A stretch of DNA of 64,000 bases from Embleya scabrispora DSM 41855 (GCF_000372745.1 NZ_KB889596.1:124001-188000), one strand, 5' to 3'; shown: positions 44,468 through 56,920, counted from the stretch's first letter. Made by a program: numbers and translations. The notes: generated from the letters alone by a model not told the origin.

Positions 44468-44922
44468 CGAACACGCACGATCTCGCCGGCGGCACGGCCA
44501 CCACCGCAACCGACAGTCGCCTGGACTGGTTGTTGACCGACCTGGTCAAGCGCGTTCATCAGACTCGGCACGCGATCGTGCTGTCCGAGGACGGGCTGCT
44601 GATGAGCCGGTCCGAGACCATCCCGCGCGACGACGCCGAGCAGTTGGCCGCCGCGGCGGCCGGGTTGCAGAGCCTGGCGCGCAGCATCGGGCGGGGTTTC
44701 GCGGGCGGCTCGGTACGCCAGACGCTGGTCGAGATGGACGACGCCTTCCTCTTCCTCACCGCCGCCGGCAAGGGCGCGCATCTGGCCGTGCTGGCCGAAC
44801 AGAGCGCGGACGTGGGGGTGGTCGCGTTCGAGATGAACATGCTGGTGAAGAAGGTCGGCGAGTATCTCGGAACTCGGCCACGCGGTGGTGAGGCCGGCGA
44901 TCCGGCGGGCGGTCGGGCATGA
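44464..44922 (+). CDS. cvnB: Roadblock/LC7-domain protein
   Basis: This 152-residue roadblock protein reads DSRLDWLLTDLVKRVHQTRHAIVLSEDGLLMSRS, then AEQLAAAAAGLQSLARSIG and VEMDDAFLFLTAAGKGAHLAVL. In conservons the roadblock protein associates with the sensor ATPase and GTPase and may act as a GTPase regulator. Its ATG overlaps the cvnA stop (ATGA). Confidence 0.94.
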   Translation: MTNTHDLAGGTATTATDSRLDWLLTDLVKRVHQTRHAIVLSEDGLLMSRSETIPRDDAEQLAAAAAGLQSLARSIGRGFAGGSVRQTLVEMDDAFLFLTAAGKGAHLAVLAEQSADVGVVAFEMNMLVKKVGEYLGTRPRGGEAGDPAGGRA

Positions 44923-45353
44923 CGTCCCGGTGGGAGCAGCCCTGGGACGAGGACGCCGGCCCGCTGGTACGGCCGTACACGCTCACCCGCGGCCGCACCA
45001 AGGCCGTGCGCGACGCGGATCTGACCCTGATCACGCTGGTCACCACGGTCGCGCCGGAGGAGCCCGCGGGCCGCGCCCAGGCCCCGGACGATCCGTCCTC
45101 GGTCGCGCGTCGCAAGGCTCGGGACGGGCGCGGCCGGCAGCCCGAGCATCAACAGATCCTGGAACTGTGCCGGGAGCCACAGGCGGTCGCCGAGGTGGCC
45201 GCGCTGATCGATCTCCCGGTGAGTATCACCAAGGTGCTCGTCGACGACCTGCTCCGCGACGGCCTGGTGACCGTGCGCGCCCCGCTGGCCCTGGCCCGAA
45301 CCCCCGATCCCGCCCTGTTGAAGAAGGTACGTGATGGTCTCCTTCGGCTCTGA
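44919..45353 (+). CDS. cvnC: DUF742 protein
   Basis: This 144-residue DUF742 protein starts SRWEQPWDEDAGPLVRPYTL, the family's 'VRPY..T.GRT' motif. The winged-helix-like core is EHQQILELCREPQAVAEVAA, ending VLVDDLLRDGLVTVRAP. It bridges the roadblock and GTPase components of the conservon. The start overlaps the cvnB stop (ATGA), and the 3' end overlaps cvnD by 20 bp. Confidence 0.94.
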   Translation: MTSRWEQPWDEDAGPLVRPYTLTRGRTKAVRDADLTLITLVTTVAPEEPAGRAQAPDDPSSVARRKARDGRGRQPEHQQILELCREPQAVAEVAALIDLPVSITKVLVDDLLRDGLVTVRAPLALARTPDPALLKKVRDGLLRL

Positions 45354-45951
45354 CCGGCTGCCCGAGCATGCGGCGGCGGTCAAGATCCTGATCGCGGGCG
45401 GGTTCGGGGTCGGCAAGACCACCCTGGTCGGCACGGTCAGCGAGGTACCGCCGCTGCACACCGAGGAAGTGATGACCGAGGTCGGTGTGGGCGTGGACGA
45501 CCTCGCGGGCGTCGAGGCCAAGTCGCGCACCACGGTCGCGCTCGACTTCGGTCGGATCACGCTGTCCGAGGACCTGGTCCTGTACCTGTTCGGCGCGCCC
45601 GGTCAGGAGCGGTTCTGGTCGTTGTGGGAGGACCTGGCGATCGGCACGCTGGGGGCGATCGTGCTGGTGGACACCCGACGCCTGGACGCCGGCTTCGGAA
45701 GCATCGACTTCTTCGAGCGCCGGGGCATCCCGTTCGTGGTCGCGATCAACCGCTTCGACACGGCGGTGGAGTACACGGTCGAGGAGGTGCGCGACGCCCT
45801 CGACCTCGGCCCGGACGTGCCGATCCTGCCGTGTGATGTGCGCGTGCGCTCGTCGGGACGGGACGTGCTGTTGGCGCTGGTGGACCACCTGATGGCCGAG
45901 TCGTCGCCCGCGAACGCCGGACGGGCCGAATTCAGCCCGTCCGGCGCGTGA
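45334..45951 (+). CDS. cvnD: Conservon small GTPase
   Basis: This 205-residue Ras/MglA-like GTPase has P-loop GGFGVGKTT (residues 22-30), switch II LFGAPGQERFW and base-specificity motif NRFD. It is the switch of the conservon. The last codons form a perfect 12-bp stem in the mRNA. An in-frame GTG lies one codon earlier. No cytochrome P450 follows, unlike many conservons. Confidence 0.94.
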   Translation: MVSFGSDRLPEHAAAVKILIAGGFGVGKTTLVGTVSEVPPLHTEEVMTEVGVGVDDLAGVEAKSRTTVALDFGRITLSEDLVLYLFGAPGQERFWSLWEDLAIGTLGAIVLVDTRRLDAGFGSIDFFERRGIPFVVAINRFDTAVEYTVEEVRDALDLGPDVPILPCDVRVRSSGRDVLLALVDHLMAESSPANAGRAEFSPSGA

Positions 45952-45980
45952 GCACGGGTGGGCCGCGGGCCGGCCCACCC
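45915..45980. terminator. Two stacked hairpins between cvnD and geosmin synthase
   Basis: Stem 1 pairs 45915-45926 (CGCCGGACGGGC) with 45935-45946 over 12 bp and lies inside the end of cvnD. Stem 2 pairs GGGTGGGCCG (45956-45965) with CGGCCCACCC (45971-45980) over 10 bp. Both are perfect and lie between convergent genes. Confidence 0.75.
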
Positions 45981-45988
45981 GCCACACG

Positions 45989-49319
<3,331 letters not shown>

Positions 49320-49423
49320 GAGCGGTGACTCTAGGGTGTGGCTTCAGCCATGCTCGGCAGGCATGGCCGCCCTGCGGAAGATGCGCTGGCGGGATGGGCG
49401 GTGCACGGGTGAGGATGGGCGCC

Positions 49424-49861
49424 ATGACGACATCGAATCGGCTGACCCACATCCCGGCGCCCGAGGGCGTGCGACCGGGCAACGGCTACACCAACGTGGT
49501 CACCGGCACCGGCCGGCTGGTCGCGGTCTCCGGGCAGGTCGCCTTCGACGAGGACGGGAACCTGGTCGGCAAGGGCGACCCGGGCGCGCAGGCCCGACAG
49601 GTGTTCGAGAACCTGCGGCGCTGCCTGGCGGCGGCGGGTGCCACGTTCGACGACGTGATCAAGCTGACCTATTTCCTCACCGATGTCGGGCATCTGCCGG
49701 CGGTGCGCGCGGCCCGCGACGAGTTCGTCGACATGACCCGCCCGCCCGCGAGTTCCGCGGTCCAGGTGGGCGCCCTGTTCCTGCCCGATCTGCTCCTGGA
49801 GGTCGAGGCGTTCGCATTGGTCGACGACACGAACGGCGACACGAACGGGGCCGGCGAATGA
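49424..49861 (+). CDS. RidA/YjgF-family imine deaminase
   Basis: This 145-residue RidA protein shows VRPGNGYTNVVTGTGRLVAVSGQVAFDEDG, FDDVIKLTYFLTDVGHLPAV and RPPASSAVQVGALFLPDLLLEVEAFAL. The pattern P-x-S-S-x-V followed by the Leu/Glu beta strand is diagnostic, although the catalytic Arg usually seen in deaminase-active RidA (RxxxxV) is not evident. It is probably controlled by the divergent LysR. Its stop overlaps the next start (ATGA). Confidence 0.9.
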   Translation: MTTSNRLTHIPAPEGVRPGNGYTNVVTGTGRLVAVSGQVAFDEDGNLVGKGDPGAQARQVFENLRRCLAAAGATFDDVIKLTYFLTDVGHLPAVRAARDEFVDMTRPPASSAVQVGALFLPDLLLEVEAFALVDDTNGDTNGAGE

Positions 49862-50688
49862 GAGTCGCCGTCTGCGGCCTGGGCCGGATGGGCACGGCCG
49901 GCGCCGAGGCGCTGGTGGCGGCCGGGCACGAGGTGACGGTCTGGAACCGGACACCGCGTACGGTGGCCGGCACGGTCCAGGCCGCGAGTGCGGCCGAGGC
50001 GGCGCGTGACGTCGACGCCGTCGTGCTGTTCGTCTTCGACGGGCCGGCCGCCGAGGCGGTCCTGCTCGGGCCGAACGGCATCGCGGCCGGCGCGGCGCCC
50101 GGCACGCTCGTGATCAACGCGACGACCCTGGCCCCCGAACAGTCGCGCGAGCTCGCGGCGGCGGCGCACGCGGCCGGGTTGCGCTACCTGGAGGCGCCGG
50201 TCCTGGGTTCGGTGCCGGCGGTCCGCGCGGGCACGCTGATCGTGTTGACCGCCGGCGAGCCGGCGGACGTCGCGGCGGCCGAGCCGGTGTTGCTCGCGTG
50301 GTCGCACGCGGGCGAGCGGCGGCACGTGGGGCCGGTCGGCGCCGCGACCGCGCTCAAGCTGGTGGCCAATCTGGGCCTGGGCGTCGCGGCGGCCGGATTG
50401 CACGACGCGGTACGACTCGGCGCCGCCCTGGGCCTGGCCCGCGCGGACGTGCTCGACGTACTGACGGCGAGCGCGATCGGCGGCCTGGTGGGGCGCAAGC
50501 GCGAGCGCCTGGACCAAGCCGCCTACGCGGACGCGGATTTCACCGTGGCGGCACTGGCCAAGGACCTCGTCCTCGTCGGCGATGTGACCGGCACGCCGCT
50601 GCCGGTCGCCCGGGCGGCGGCGGAGGTCGCCACGTCGGCGGTCCGGGCCGGCGACGCGACCGCGGACATCTCCGCACTGGGTCGCTGA
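49858..50688 (+). CDS. NAD(P)-dependent beta-hydroxyacid dehydrogenase
   Basis: This 276-residue enzyme of the 6PGDH/3-hydroxyisobutyrate-dehydrogenase superfamily has Rossmann motif VAVCGLGRMGTAGAEAL. FLEAPVLGS-type substrate motif YLEAPVLGSVPAVRAGTL is followed by the catalytic-Lys segment GAATALKLVANLG (Lys near residue 164). It probably reduces or oxidises a hydroxy acid or imine. The start overlaps the RidA stop (ATGA), so they act together under LysR control. Confidence 0.9.
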   Translation: MRVAVCGLGRMGTAGAEALVAAGHEVTVWNRTPRTVAGTVQAASAAEAARDVDAVVLFVFDGPAAEAVLLGPNGIAAGAAPGTLVINATTLAPEQSRELAAAAHAAGLRYLEAPVLGSVPAVRAGTLIVLTAGEPADVAAAEPVLLAWSHAGERRHVGPVGAATALKLVANLGLGVAAAGLHDAVRLGAALGLARADVLDVLTASAIGGLVGRKRERLDQAAYADADFTVAALAKDLVLVGDVTGTPLPVARAAAEVATSAVRAGDATADISALGR

Positions 50689-50751
50689 ACGCCGCCGGCG
50701 CTGTGGCCGGTCGACGCACCGGGCGGTGGGCCGATTCGCGTCGGCCGTGAA

Positions 50752-50894
50752 GCACCGGCGAGGCGGTGCCGGCATCGCGGCCCGGGCGGATCGGCCCGCC
50801 GCGCACGGACGTCCGACGGCCTCCGAAGGTGGCTGCACGTGCCAAAAGCGCGGTCGCACGCGGGACGCCCGGCGGTCGGCCGACCGTCGGGCGT
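50752..50894. terminator. Hairpins between convergent dehydrogenase and VWA genes
   Basis: GCACCG (50752-50757) pairs with CGGTGC (50764-50769). Further right, 50865-50879 and 50880-50894 form a 30-bp inverted repeat without a loop, matching at 14 of 15 positions (core ACGCCCGGCGGTCGG). Both can act as terminators for the convergent genes. Confidence 0.5.
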
Positions 50895-50908
50895 GATCCC
50901 GCATGCGA

Positions 50909-52363
50909 CTACACCAGCGCGTCGATCGGGTCAGCCGGCAGCACGCCCGCCGCGACCGCCTCGTTCAGCCATTCCGGGAACTCCAGGAGGAGTTGGTCGT
51001 ACAGTTCCGCGTCCGCGAGCAGCCTCGGGTCCTGTCCGGCGTGGAAGAAGCCCGCGTTGTCGACCACGCGCTGCTCCGGCACGGTCAGTTCGTCCAGCTT
51101 GCGAAGGAAGTCGAAGCCCTTGGCCTCGGGGTCGCCGAAGCCGATGAACTGCCAGAAGATCGGCAGCCCGGCCACCTCGCACAGCGCCTTCGCGGCGGCG
51201 GGGCGGCTGGTCGGCGCGCCGTCGGTCTGGAAGATCACCAGCGCCGGGTCGGCGCTGCCGGACGCACGGTAGTGCTCGACCACCTTGGCGATCGCCGAGT
51301 GGTAGTTGGTGCGGCCCATGTGCCCGTAGGAACCGTGCAGTTCCTCGATCCGACCCACGTGGTTGCCGGGATCGAGGTCGGCGACGCCGTCGATGTCCGT
51401 GGAGAAGAACACCAGCGGTACGACGGCCTCGCCGAGCTGCGCGGACAGCGCGAGCGTCTGGTCCGCGAGGTGCTGGACGGTGCCGTCCTTGTAGTAGGAG
51501 CGCATCGACCCGGAGCGGTCCAGGACGAGGTAGACCGCGACGCTGCGGCCGGCGAGGCCGCACTTGGCCACGGCCGCCGCGGCGGTCTCCGCACGGGCCC
51601 CGAGGCCGGGCGCGACGTCTTCGACCCGAGCGGGCGGCACCACGGCGACGGTGGTCGGAACCGGGGCGGCCTCGGCGACCACGAACGGCTCCGCCTCCAC
51701 CTCGATCGCCGGCTCCGGCGCCTCGGCGGCCGGCTCGACCACGGTCGCGGTCTCGTCCTGCTCGGCCTCGGCGGGTGTCGCGATCGCCTGTGCCGGTACG
51801 GGAATCGAGGTCGGCGCCGACCCGGAGGCGTCGTGCTCCGCCCGGGACTCGGGAATGACGACCGGCTCCGGGATGACGACCGGCTCGGGAATGACGACCG
51901 GCTCGGACAGAACGGCCGGCTCCGCATCGGCCGGCTCCGAAAGGGCGGCCTGCTCCGGCACCACCGGCTCCGGCACCACCACCTGCTCCGGCAGCACCGC
52001 CGGCTCGGGGACGGCGACCGGTTCGACGACGGCGACCGCCTCCTCCACCGCGACCGGCTTCTCGACCGTGTCCGGCTTCTCGACCGTGTCCGGCTCGTCG
52101 ACCGCGACCGGCTCCGGCGCGACCTCCGTCGCCGGCGCACTCTCCGGCGCCGGGCTCACCTCCGGTTCGTCACGCGTCGTCGCCTCGGCGCGTGGCTCCG
52201 GTTCCGATTCGGCGACCGGCTCGGGCGCGCCGACCGGGGACTCGGTCGGCGCGATCCTGAGGTCGGTCGGTGCGGCGGCCACGTCGCTCGTCTCGGGTGT
52301 CTCCGCCGCCTCGCGGGACGGCCGCGAACGAAAGACGTTGCGCAGCAGACTCCTCAAACCCAT
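50909..52363 (-). CDS. VWA-domain protein, TerF/TerY-like
   Basis: This 484-residue protein has a C-terminal von Willebrand A domain with the MIDAS motif DRSGSMRSY, the Thr in GRTNYHSA and the Asp in FQTDGAPT. That domain is typical of TerF/TerY-type tellurium-resistance-linked proteins. The N-terminal half (residues 20-245) is a long Glu/Pro/Val/Ala-rich tract with EPVVIPEPVVIPEPVVIPES repeats, probably disordered. No ter genes are adjacent. ATG 52363 begins MGLRSLLRNVFRSR. Confidence 0.85.
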   Translation of the reverse strand: MGLRSLLRNVFRSRPSREAAETPETSDVAAAPTDLRIAPTESPVGAPEPVAESEPEPRAEATTRDEPEVSPAPESAPATEVAPEPVAVDEPDTVEKPDTVEKPVAVEEAVAVVEPVAVPEPAVLPEQVVVPEPVVPEQAALSEPADAEPAVLSEPVVIPEPVVIPEPVVIPESRAEHDASGSAPTSIPVPAQAIATPAEAEQDETATVVEPAAEAPEPAIEVEAEPFVVAEAAPVPTTVAVVPPARVEDVAPGLGARAETAAAAVAKCGLAGRSVAVYLVLDRSGSMRSYYKDGTVQHLADQTLALSAQLGEAVVPLVFFSTDIDGVADLDPGNHVGRIEELHGSYGHMGRTNYHSAIAKVVEHYRASGSADPALVIFQTDGAPTSRPAAAKALCEVAGLPIFWQFIGFGDPEAKGFDFLRKLDELTVPEQRVVDNAGFFHAGQDPRLLADAELYDQLLLEFPEWLNEAVAAGVLPADPIDALV

Positions 52364-52525
52364 CGGCGAATCCTTACCTGTGTGGGGGACGCCGTCCCGA
52401 TCATCAGGACGGGTACGTAAGGCTAGTCATGGCCCCGGCCGAGCTGTGGGCGACCCGCGCGTACGACACCCGACGGACCCCCGAACAGCCGAAGGCGCCC
52501 CACCCGTACGCCGGCTGCCGGCCCC

Positions 52526-53857
52526 TCACACCCCCGCGAGCAGTACGAACGCCGCGTCCACCGCGGCGCACGCGGCCGAGACGTCGTCGTCGGTGAGCGC
52601 CGCGGACACGAACCAGCATGCCGAACCGACCGCGTTGACGTGTACTCCGCGCTCCAACAGGGCGTGTCGGAACAGCGCGTAGCGCGCGTCGTCGCTCGCC
52701 GCCAGGTCCCGGTAGTTGCGCGGCGCCGTGCCGTCGGCCGAGAAGACCACCTGGAACATCGCCCCGACCCCCTGCACGGCACACGGAATCGCCCTGTCCC
52801 TGGCGGCCCGTCGGATCGCCTCCATCACCCGGTTCCCGGCCGCGTCGATGCGCGCGATCACCGCCGGATCGGCGAGTTCGCCCAGCGTAACCAGCGCGCC
52901 GGCCGCACACAGCGGCGAACCGTTGTACGTACCACCGTGTTTGACCCGGTTCGCACCGATCTCCTCCATGATGTCGCGGCGTCCGGCGAACGCCGCGATG
53001 GGCAGGCCGCCGCCCAACGCCTTCGCGTACACGGCAAGATCCGGAAGCACACCGAACAGCCCCTGGGCACCGCCCGGTCCGGTCCGAAAGCCGGTGCACA
53101 CCTCGTCGAAGATCAGCACGATCCCGCGTCTGGTGCACTCCTCGCGCAGCGTATCCAGGTAGCCGGGCACCGGCATGGTGCACGCGTTGTTGGCCACGAT
53201 GGGCTCGCAGATCACCGCGGCCAGTTCGCCGCGATGCGCGTCCAGGATCTCGCGCAGCACCACCGCGTCGTTCCACGGACAGATCACCACGTCTGCGACC
53301 ACGCCGGCCGGCACCCCCGGGGAGTGCGGGCGCGCGTGCGGCCGGGCGTACGGTCCGGCCTCGGCAGCGGTGGGCCGGTTCGAAACCGCGAGCGAGTCCG
53401 CCCACCCGTGGTAATGGCCCTCGAACTTGAGCACCTTGTCCCGGCCGGTGAAGCCGCGCGCGGCCCGAACCGCACCCTGAATCGCCTCCGATCCGGAGTT
53501 GGCGAACCGGACCAGGTCGGCGCACGGGATCATCCTCCCCATGGTTTCCGCCAGTTCGATCTCCGCGACGGTGCCCGCGCCGAACATCGTGCCGCTCGCC
53601 ATGACGTCCGCCACCGCCGCGCCGATCGCCGGATTGGCGTGCCCGATCACCGCGCAGCCGTACGAAATCAGGTAGTCGACATACTCGTTCCCGTCCACGT
53701 CCCAAATGTGCGCGTCCTTGCCGCGCGCGATATAGAGCGGATAGGGAAATGGACCGGTGCTCGTCACGCGTGCGGAGGAGGCGGTCCCGCCCGCCAGCGA
53801 ACGTCGGGCCCGATCGAAAAGGACCCGACTGGTTTCGGTCGACTCGGCCGAGATCAC
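52526..53857 (-). CDS. PLP-dependent aminotransferase, glutamate-1-semialdehyde-type
   Basis: This class III aminotransferase of about 443 residues has [39 protein letters not shown] (PLP phosphate), [14 protein letters not shown] (Asp) and the lysine motif [14 protein letters not shown]. The GSA-aminotransferase branch also occurs in antibiotic pathways, where it aminates keto sugars or cyclitols. GTG 53857 is preferred for GAAGGTGG upstream; a GTG at 53884 has none. It is divergent from the SDR gene and opens the cyclitol-like cluster. hemL itself is normally in a heme operon, and no heme genes are here. Confidence 0.87.
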   Translation of the reverse strand: MISAESTETSRVLFDRARRSLAGGTASSARVTSTGPFPYPLYIARGKDAHIWDVDGNEYVDYLISYGCAVIGHANPAIGAAVADVMASGTMFGAGTVAEIELAETMGRMIPCADLVRFANSGSEAIQGAVRAARGFTGRDKVLKFEGHYHGWADSLAVSNRPTAAEAGPYARPHARPHSPGVPAGVVADVVICPWNDAVVLREILDAHRGELAAVICEPIVANNACTMPVPGYLDTLREECTRRGIVLIFDEVCTGFRTGPGGAQGLFGVLPDLAVYAKALGGGLPIAAFAGRRDIMEEIGANRVKHGGTYNGSPLCAAGALVTLGELADPAVIARIDAAGNRVMEAIRRAARDRAIPCAVQGVGAMFQVVFSADGTAPRNYRDLAASDDARYALFRHALLERGVHVNAVGSACWFVSAALTDDDVSAACAAVDAAFVLLAGV

Positions 53858-53970
53858 GGAATACGCCACCTTCGCTCTTGACACCCGTCATGGTCACTAC
53901 GCAGGGTTTTTCTCCGTACCGTCGCGGTGAATGCGAACGGACCGGCCGTATCAATTCCGAGGGGTCACCC

Positions 53971-54717
53971 ATGATCGAGAAGGTCGCCGTCGTCACCGGA
54001 GCGGGCAGCGGCGTGGGCCGCGCGTGCGCACTCGCCCTGATCGATCGGGGTTGGTCGGTCGCTCTGGCCGGTCGACGCGAGGTCAACCTGGAGGAGACCG
54101 CCGCGCTGGCCGGAGATCGCGCCCGCTTCGCCCTGCCGGTGCCCGCCGACATCACCGACCCCGACGCGGTCGACCGACTGTTCGCCACCGTCGTGGAGCG
54201 GTTCGGCCGGCTCGACCTGCTCTTCAACAACGCCGCCGACACGATGCCCTACGTGCCCACCGAGGACGTCGAACTCGGGGACTGGCGCCGGGTGCTCGAC
54301 TCGATCGCCACCGGCGGATTCCTGTGCGCCCGGGCCGCGTTCCGGATCATGAAGGAGCAATCTCCGCGCGGCGGCCGGATCATCAACAACGGCGCCCCCT
54401 CGGCGCACGTCCCACGCCCGGATTCGATCGCCTTCACCGCCGCCAAGCACGCCGTCACCGGGCTGACCAGGTCGCTGTCCCTGGACGGTCGGCCGCACGA
54501 CATCGCCTGCGGGCAGATCGACATCGGCAACGTCACGCCGATCGACCGGCCGCAGCCGGCCGTCCGGCAGGCCGACGGTTCGCTGCGGGTCGAGCCCACC
54601 ATGGACGTCGGACACGTCGCGGACATGGTGGTCGCGATGGCCGCGTTGCCGATCGGGGTGAACGTCCAGTCGGTGACCGTCATCCCCAGTGCGATGCCGT
54701 ATGTCGGCCGCGGCTGA
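53971..54717 (+). CDS. SDR-family protein lacking the catalytic Ser and Tyr
   Basis: This 248-residue short-chain dehydrogenase-like protein keeps the cofactor motif [14 protein letters not shown] (TGxxxGxG) and FNNAAD. The catalytic segment reads [14 protein letters not shown] then [14 protein letters not shown]. In active SDRs the positions of Ala142 and Phe155 are Ser and Tyr, 13 residues apart; Lys159 is kept. Both exchanges are plain in the DNA. The enzyme may bind cofactor without redox activity, or use a different mechanism. ATG 53971 has GAGGGG upstream. Confidence 0.88.
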   Translation: MIEKVAVVTGAGSGVGRACALALIDRGWSVALAGRREVNLEETAALAGDRARFALPVPADITDPDAVDRLFATVVERFGRLDLLFNNAADTMPYVPTEDVELGDWRRVLDSIATGGFLCARAAFRIMKEQSPRGGRIINNGAPSAHVPRPDSIAFTAAKHAVTGLTRSLSLDGRPHDIACGQIDIGNVTPIDRPQPAVRQADGSLRVEPTMDVGHVADMVVAMAALPIGVNVQSVTVIPSAMPYVGRG

Positions 54718-54718
54718 C

Positions 54719-55281
54719 CCGGACCCGACGACCTCGCCCGATCGGGGTGCGGATCCGCGCCCCGCCGCGATGCCGAACTCGCGACCGGCTCCGGCCAGAT
54801 ACGCCTCGATCCGGGTTCCGCCCGCCAATCGGCCGTACAGTTCCCACGCGATCATCCGATGCAGCCCGTCCAGGTGCACGATTCCCTGCCGCACCGCCAG
54901 ACCCGCGTAGTCGACTGTCTCCACCGCGCGGGTGCACAGGTACAACGGCGTCATCGGCGCGTCCCGCTGCCACGCGAGTTTGGCCGCGCAGACCGGATTG
55001 CTGTGCGTGTACCGCCCGCGGGTCGAGCGCAGCCGGCGCACCGCCGCGGCCAGGGTGAGTCCGCGCGGCGGCACCAGTTCGAAAGCGCCGCCCTCGCCCA
55101 GGTGCCACGGCAGGATGATGCCCAGCAGCGCCGCCCGATCCAGTTCGATCCGCAGCCATCCACCGGGCAACGCGTCCGCGAGGCGCAGCAATTCCTCGCC
55201 CTCGGCGTTGCTGTTCTCCGGATGGCCGCCGTCGACCGGGTGGTCGTGCCGGAATCGGTCGAAGACGACGTCGAACGGCAC
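54719..55281 (-). CDS. DUF6309-like protein (end uncertain)
   Basis: The protein-like part reads VPFDVVFDRFRHDHPVDGGH then LLGIILPWHLGEGGAFELVP and SNPVCAAKLAWQRDAPMTPL. The ParB-like QGIVHLDGLHRMIAWELYGRL follows. This matches my recollection of the DUF6309 family, seen in streptomycete biosynthetic clusters. GTG 55281 has AAGG about 10 nt upstream. After EAYLAGAGREF the frame stays open through the whole SDR gene to 53965, so the true stop is unclear; coordinates give only the supported part. A frameshift to the stop at 54680 is possible. Confidence 0.55.
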
Positions 55282-55403
55282 GGTTTCGAGAACCTTCAAG
55301 AATCGGATCCATTCGAGTGATGGGCAGGTGGGCGGCCCGGCGGTGGACGACCACCGAACGACCGGACGGAGCGGGGGGAACAGGCGGAACAGGCGGCCGG
55401 CCC

Positions 55404-56189
55404 TCAGCCCGAGTAGCGCGTGAAGTGGCGTTCCGCGAAGAGTTCGGGCCAGTGTCCACGATCGAGGTCCAGTTCCCGGGCCCGACCGAGCACGTGTCGC
55501 CAGTACGGCTTCACCGGTGGCCAGCGGGTGCCGCACTGCCCGTACGAGCCGTCCACCATGTAGCGCGGCCTTCCGCCGAAGGCCGGGCCCGGGCGGCGGG
55601 CGTGGAACAGGGCCGAGTGCACGAGCACCGTGGAGCCGGGCGGCAGCTCGTCGATCAGCACCTCGCCGGGCAGTTCGCGGCATCCCAGATGGGCCCTCGC
55701 GTCCTTGTCCGCGACCTCGCGGTGCGAGCCCGGGAGTACCGCCAATCCACCGACGGAGGCGTCCAGTCCGCCGAGGTAGTGCAGCGCGTGGATCATCGTG
55801 TACGTACGATCGCGCTGCGGGGCCTGTTCGTAGTCGTGGTGCCATGCCTTGCCGTCCGCACCCGCCGGGCGCCGGTCGCTGTGCAGGTGGTGGAACACGA
55901 AGTCGGTGCCCATCAGCGCCCCGACCAGAGCCAACAGCGGCGGGTGGGCCGCCAGTTCGCCGTGCGCGGCGAGTTCGATCTCGACCACCGGCGGCGGACC
56001 CGGTCGGCTCGGATCCACACAGGCGGCGATCGCTCGCTCGCGCGATCCGGAGTCCACCCAGTGGTCCACCTCGGCTTCGAGCCGTGATACCAGATCGTCG
56101 GGCAGGAAGCCCGGTAACAACAGGTATCCGCACTCGGTGAATCCGTCGATCCGACTTCCGTCGACCGCCCTGGTCGGCATTTTCGGCAT
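55404..56189 (-). CDS. Phytanoyl-CoA-dioxygenase-type Fe(II)/2-oxoglutarate oxygenase
   Basis: This 261-residue PhyH-fold oxygenase has iron ligands H117-x-D119 in AWHHDYEQAP and distal His196 in HSALFHARRPG. The conserved Arg near 198-199 binds 2-oxoglutarate. RTYTMIHALHYLGGLDASVGGLAVLPGSH is the typical core strand. It may hydroxylate or epoxidise the cyclitol product, as VldW-type oxygenases do for validamycin. ATG 56189 follows AGGGGGAACATCC. It lies 122 bp upstream of the DUF6309-like gene on the same strand. Confidence 0.88.
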   Translation of the reverse strand: MPKMPTRAVDGSRIDGFTECGYLLLPGFLPDDLVSRLEAEVDHWVDSGSRERAIAACVDPSRPGPPPVVEIELAAHGELAAHPPLLALVGALMGTDFVFHHLHSDRRPAGADGKAWHHDYEQAPQRDRTYTMIHALHYLGGLDASVGGLAVLPGSHREVADKDARAHLGCRELPGEVLIDELPPGSTVLVHSALFHARRPGPAFGGRPRYMVDGSYGQCGTRWPPVKPYWRHVLGRARELDLDRGHWPELFAERHFTRYSG

Positions 56190-56432
56190 ATGGATGTTCC
56201 CCCTGTCGGCGGTGCCCGGCAGCCGGCCCACCGAAAGCGGAATACCGCTTCGCATTTCCGGGTGGAAAGCGGGTGGCCGACGGGAAAACGGAGCGTGATC
56301 GAGCCGATACGAGAAATATCCATCGGCGCGGAGATCCATGCGCACACTCGACAGATTGGCCGGATCGTTTCCCCGGGCGGCCGGACCGACCACGCATCGC
56401 GCGCGGTGGCCGAAAACGGTGCGCCGGCCACC

Positions 56433-56855
56433 TCAGCCCATAAAGGTCAGCCGCACCGTCCGGTCCGGGTTGTCCCGATTGGTGTCCACCATCGTGACCG
56501 ACTGCCACGTCCCCAGCGCGAGTTCGCCGCCGATCACCGGCAGCGTCGCGTGCGGCGGGACCAGTGCGGGCAGCACGTGATCGCGCCCGTGTCCGGGACT
56601 GCCGTGCCGATGCCGCCACCGGTCGTCGGCCGGCAGCAGATCCGCCAACAACGCGAGCAGGTCGTCGTCACTGCCGGCCCCGGTCTCCAACACCGCCACC
56701 CCGGCGGTGGCGTGCGGCACGAACACATTGAGCAGTCCGTCCCGCCCGCCGGCCACCTCCCGCAGGAACCGCGCACACATACCGCTCAGGTCGTACACCC
56801 GCTCCCGCCGCCCGGTACTGACCTCGAAAACCCGCGACACGACAGACTCACTCAT
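56433..56855 (-). CDS. YjbQ/UPF0047 family protein
   Basis: This 140-residue protein reads LLNVFVPHATAGVAVLETGAGSDDDLLALL, then HGSPGHGRDHVLPALVPPHATLPVIGGELALGTWQSVTMVD. These are the HATAG and L-G-T-W-Q motifs of the YjbQ family. Some members can replace thiamine-phosphate synthase. It is probably not part of the adjacent biosynthetic cluster. ATG 56855 begins MSESVVSRVFEVST. Confidence 0.9.
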   Translation of the reverse strand: MSESVVSRVFEVSTGRRERVYDLSGMCARFLREVAGGRDGLLNVFVPHATAGVAVLETGAGSDDDLLALLADLLPADDRWRHRHGSPGHGRDHVLPALVPPHATLPVIGGELALGTWQSVTMVDTNRDNPDRTVRLTFMG

Positions 56856-56920
56856 CCCGCCATGCTCGCGCAGCCGCACCCCGGTTCCGCACCCTCGACA
56901 CGGTCGCGCCGAGGAATGCT

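Noticed and set aside
52526-53857. Heme-pathway hemL
   Set aside because: No heme-biosynthesis genes nearby and the gene borders a cyclitol-type cluster; a GSA-like aminotransferase in specialised metabolism is more likely.
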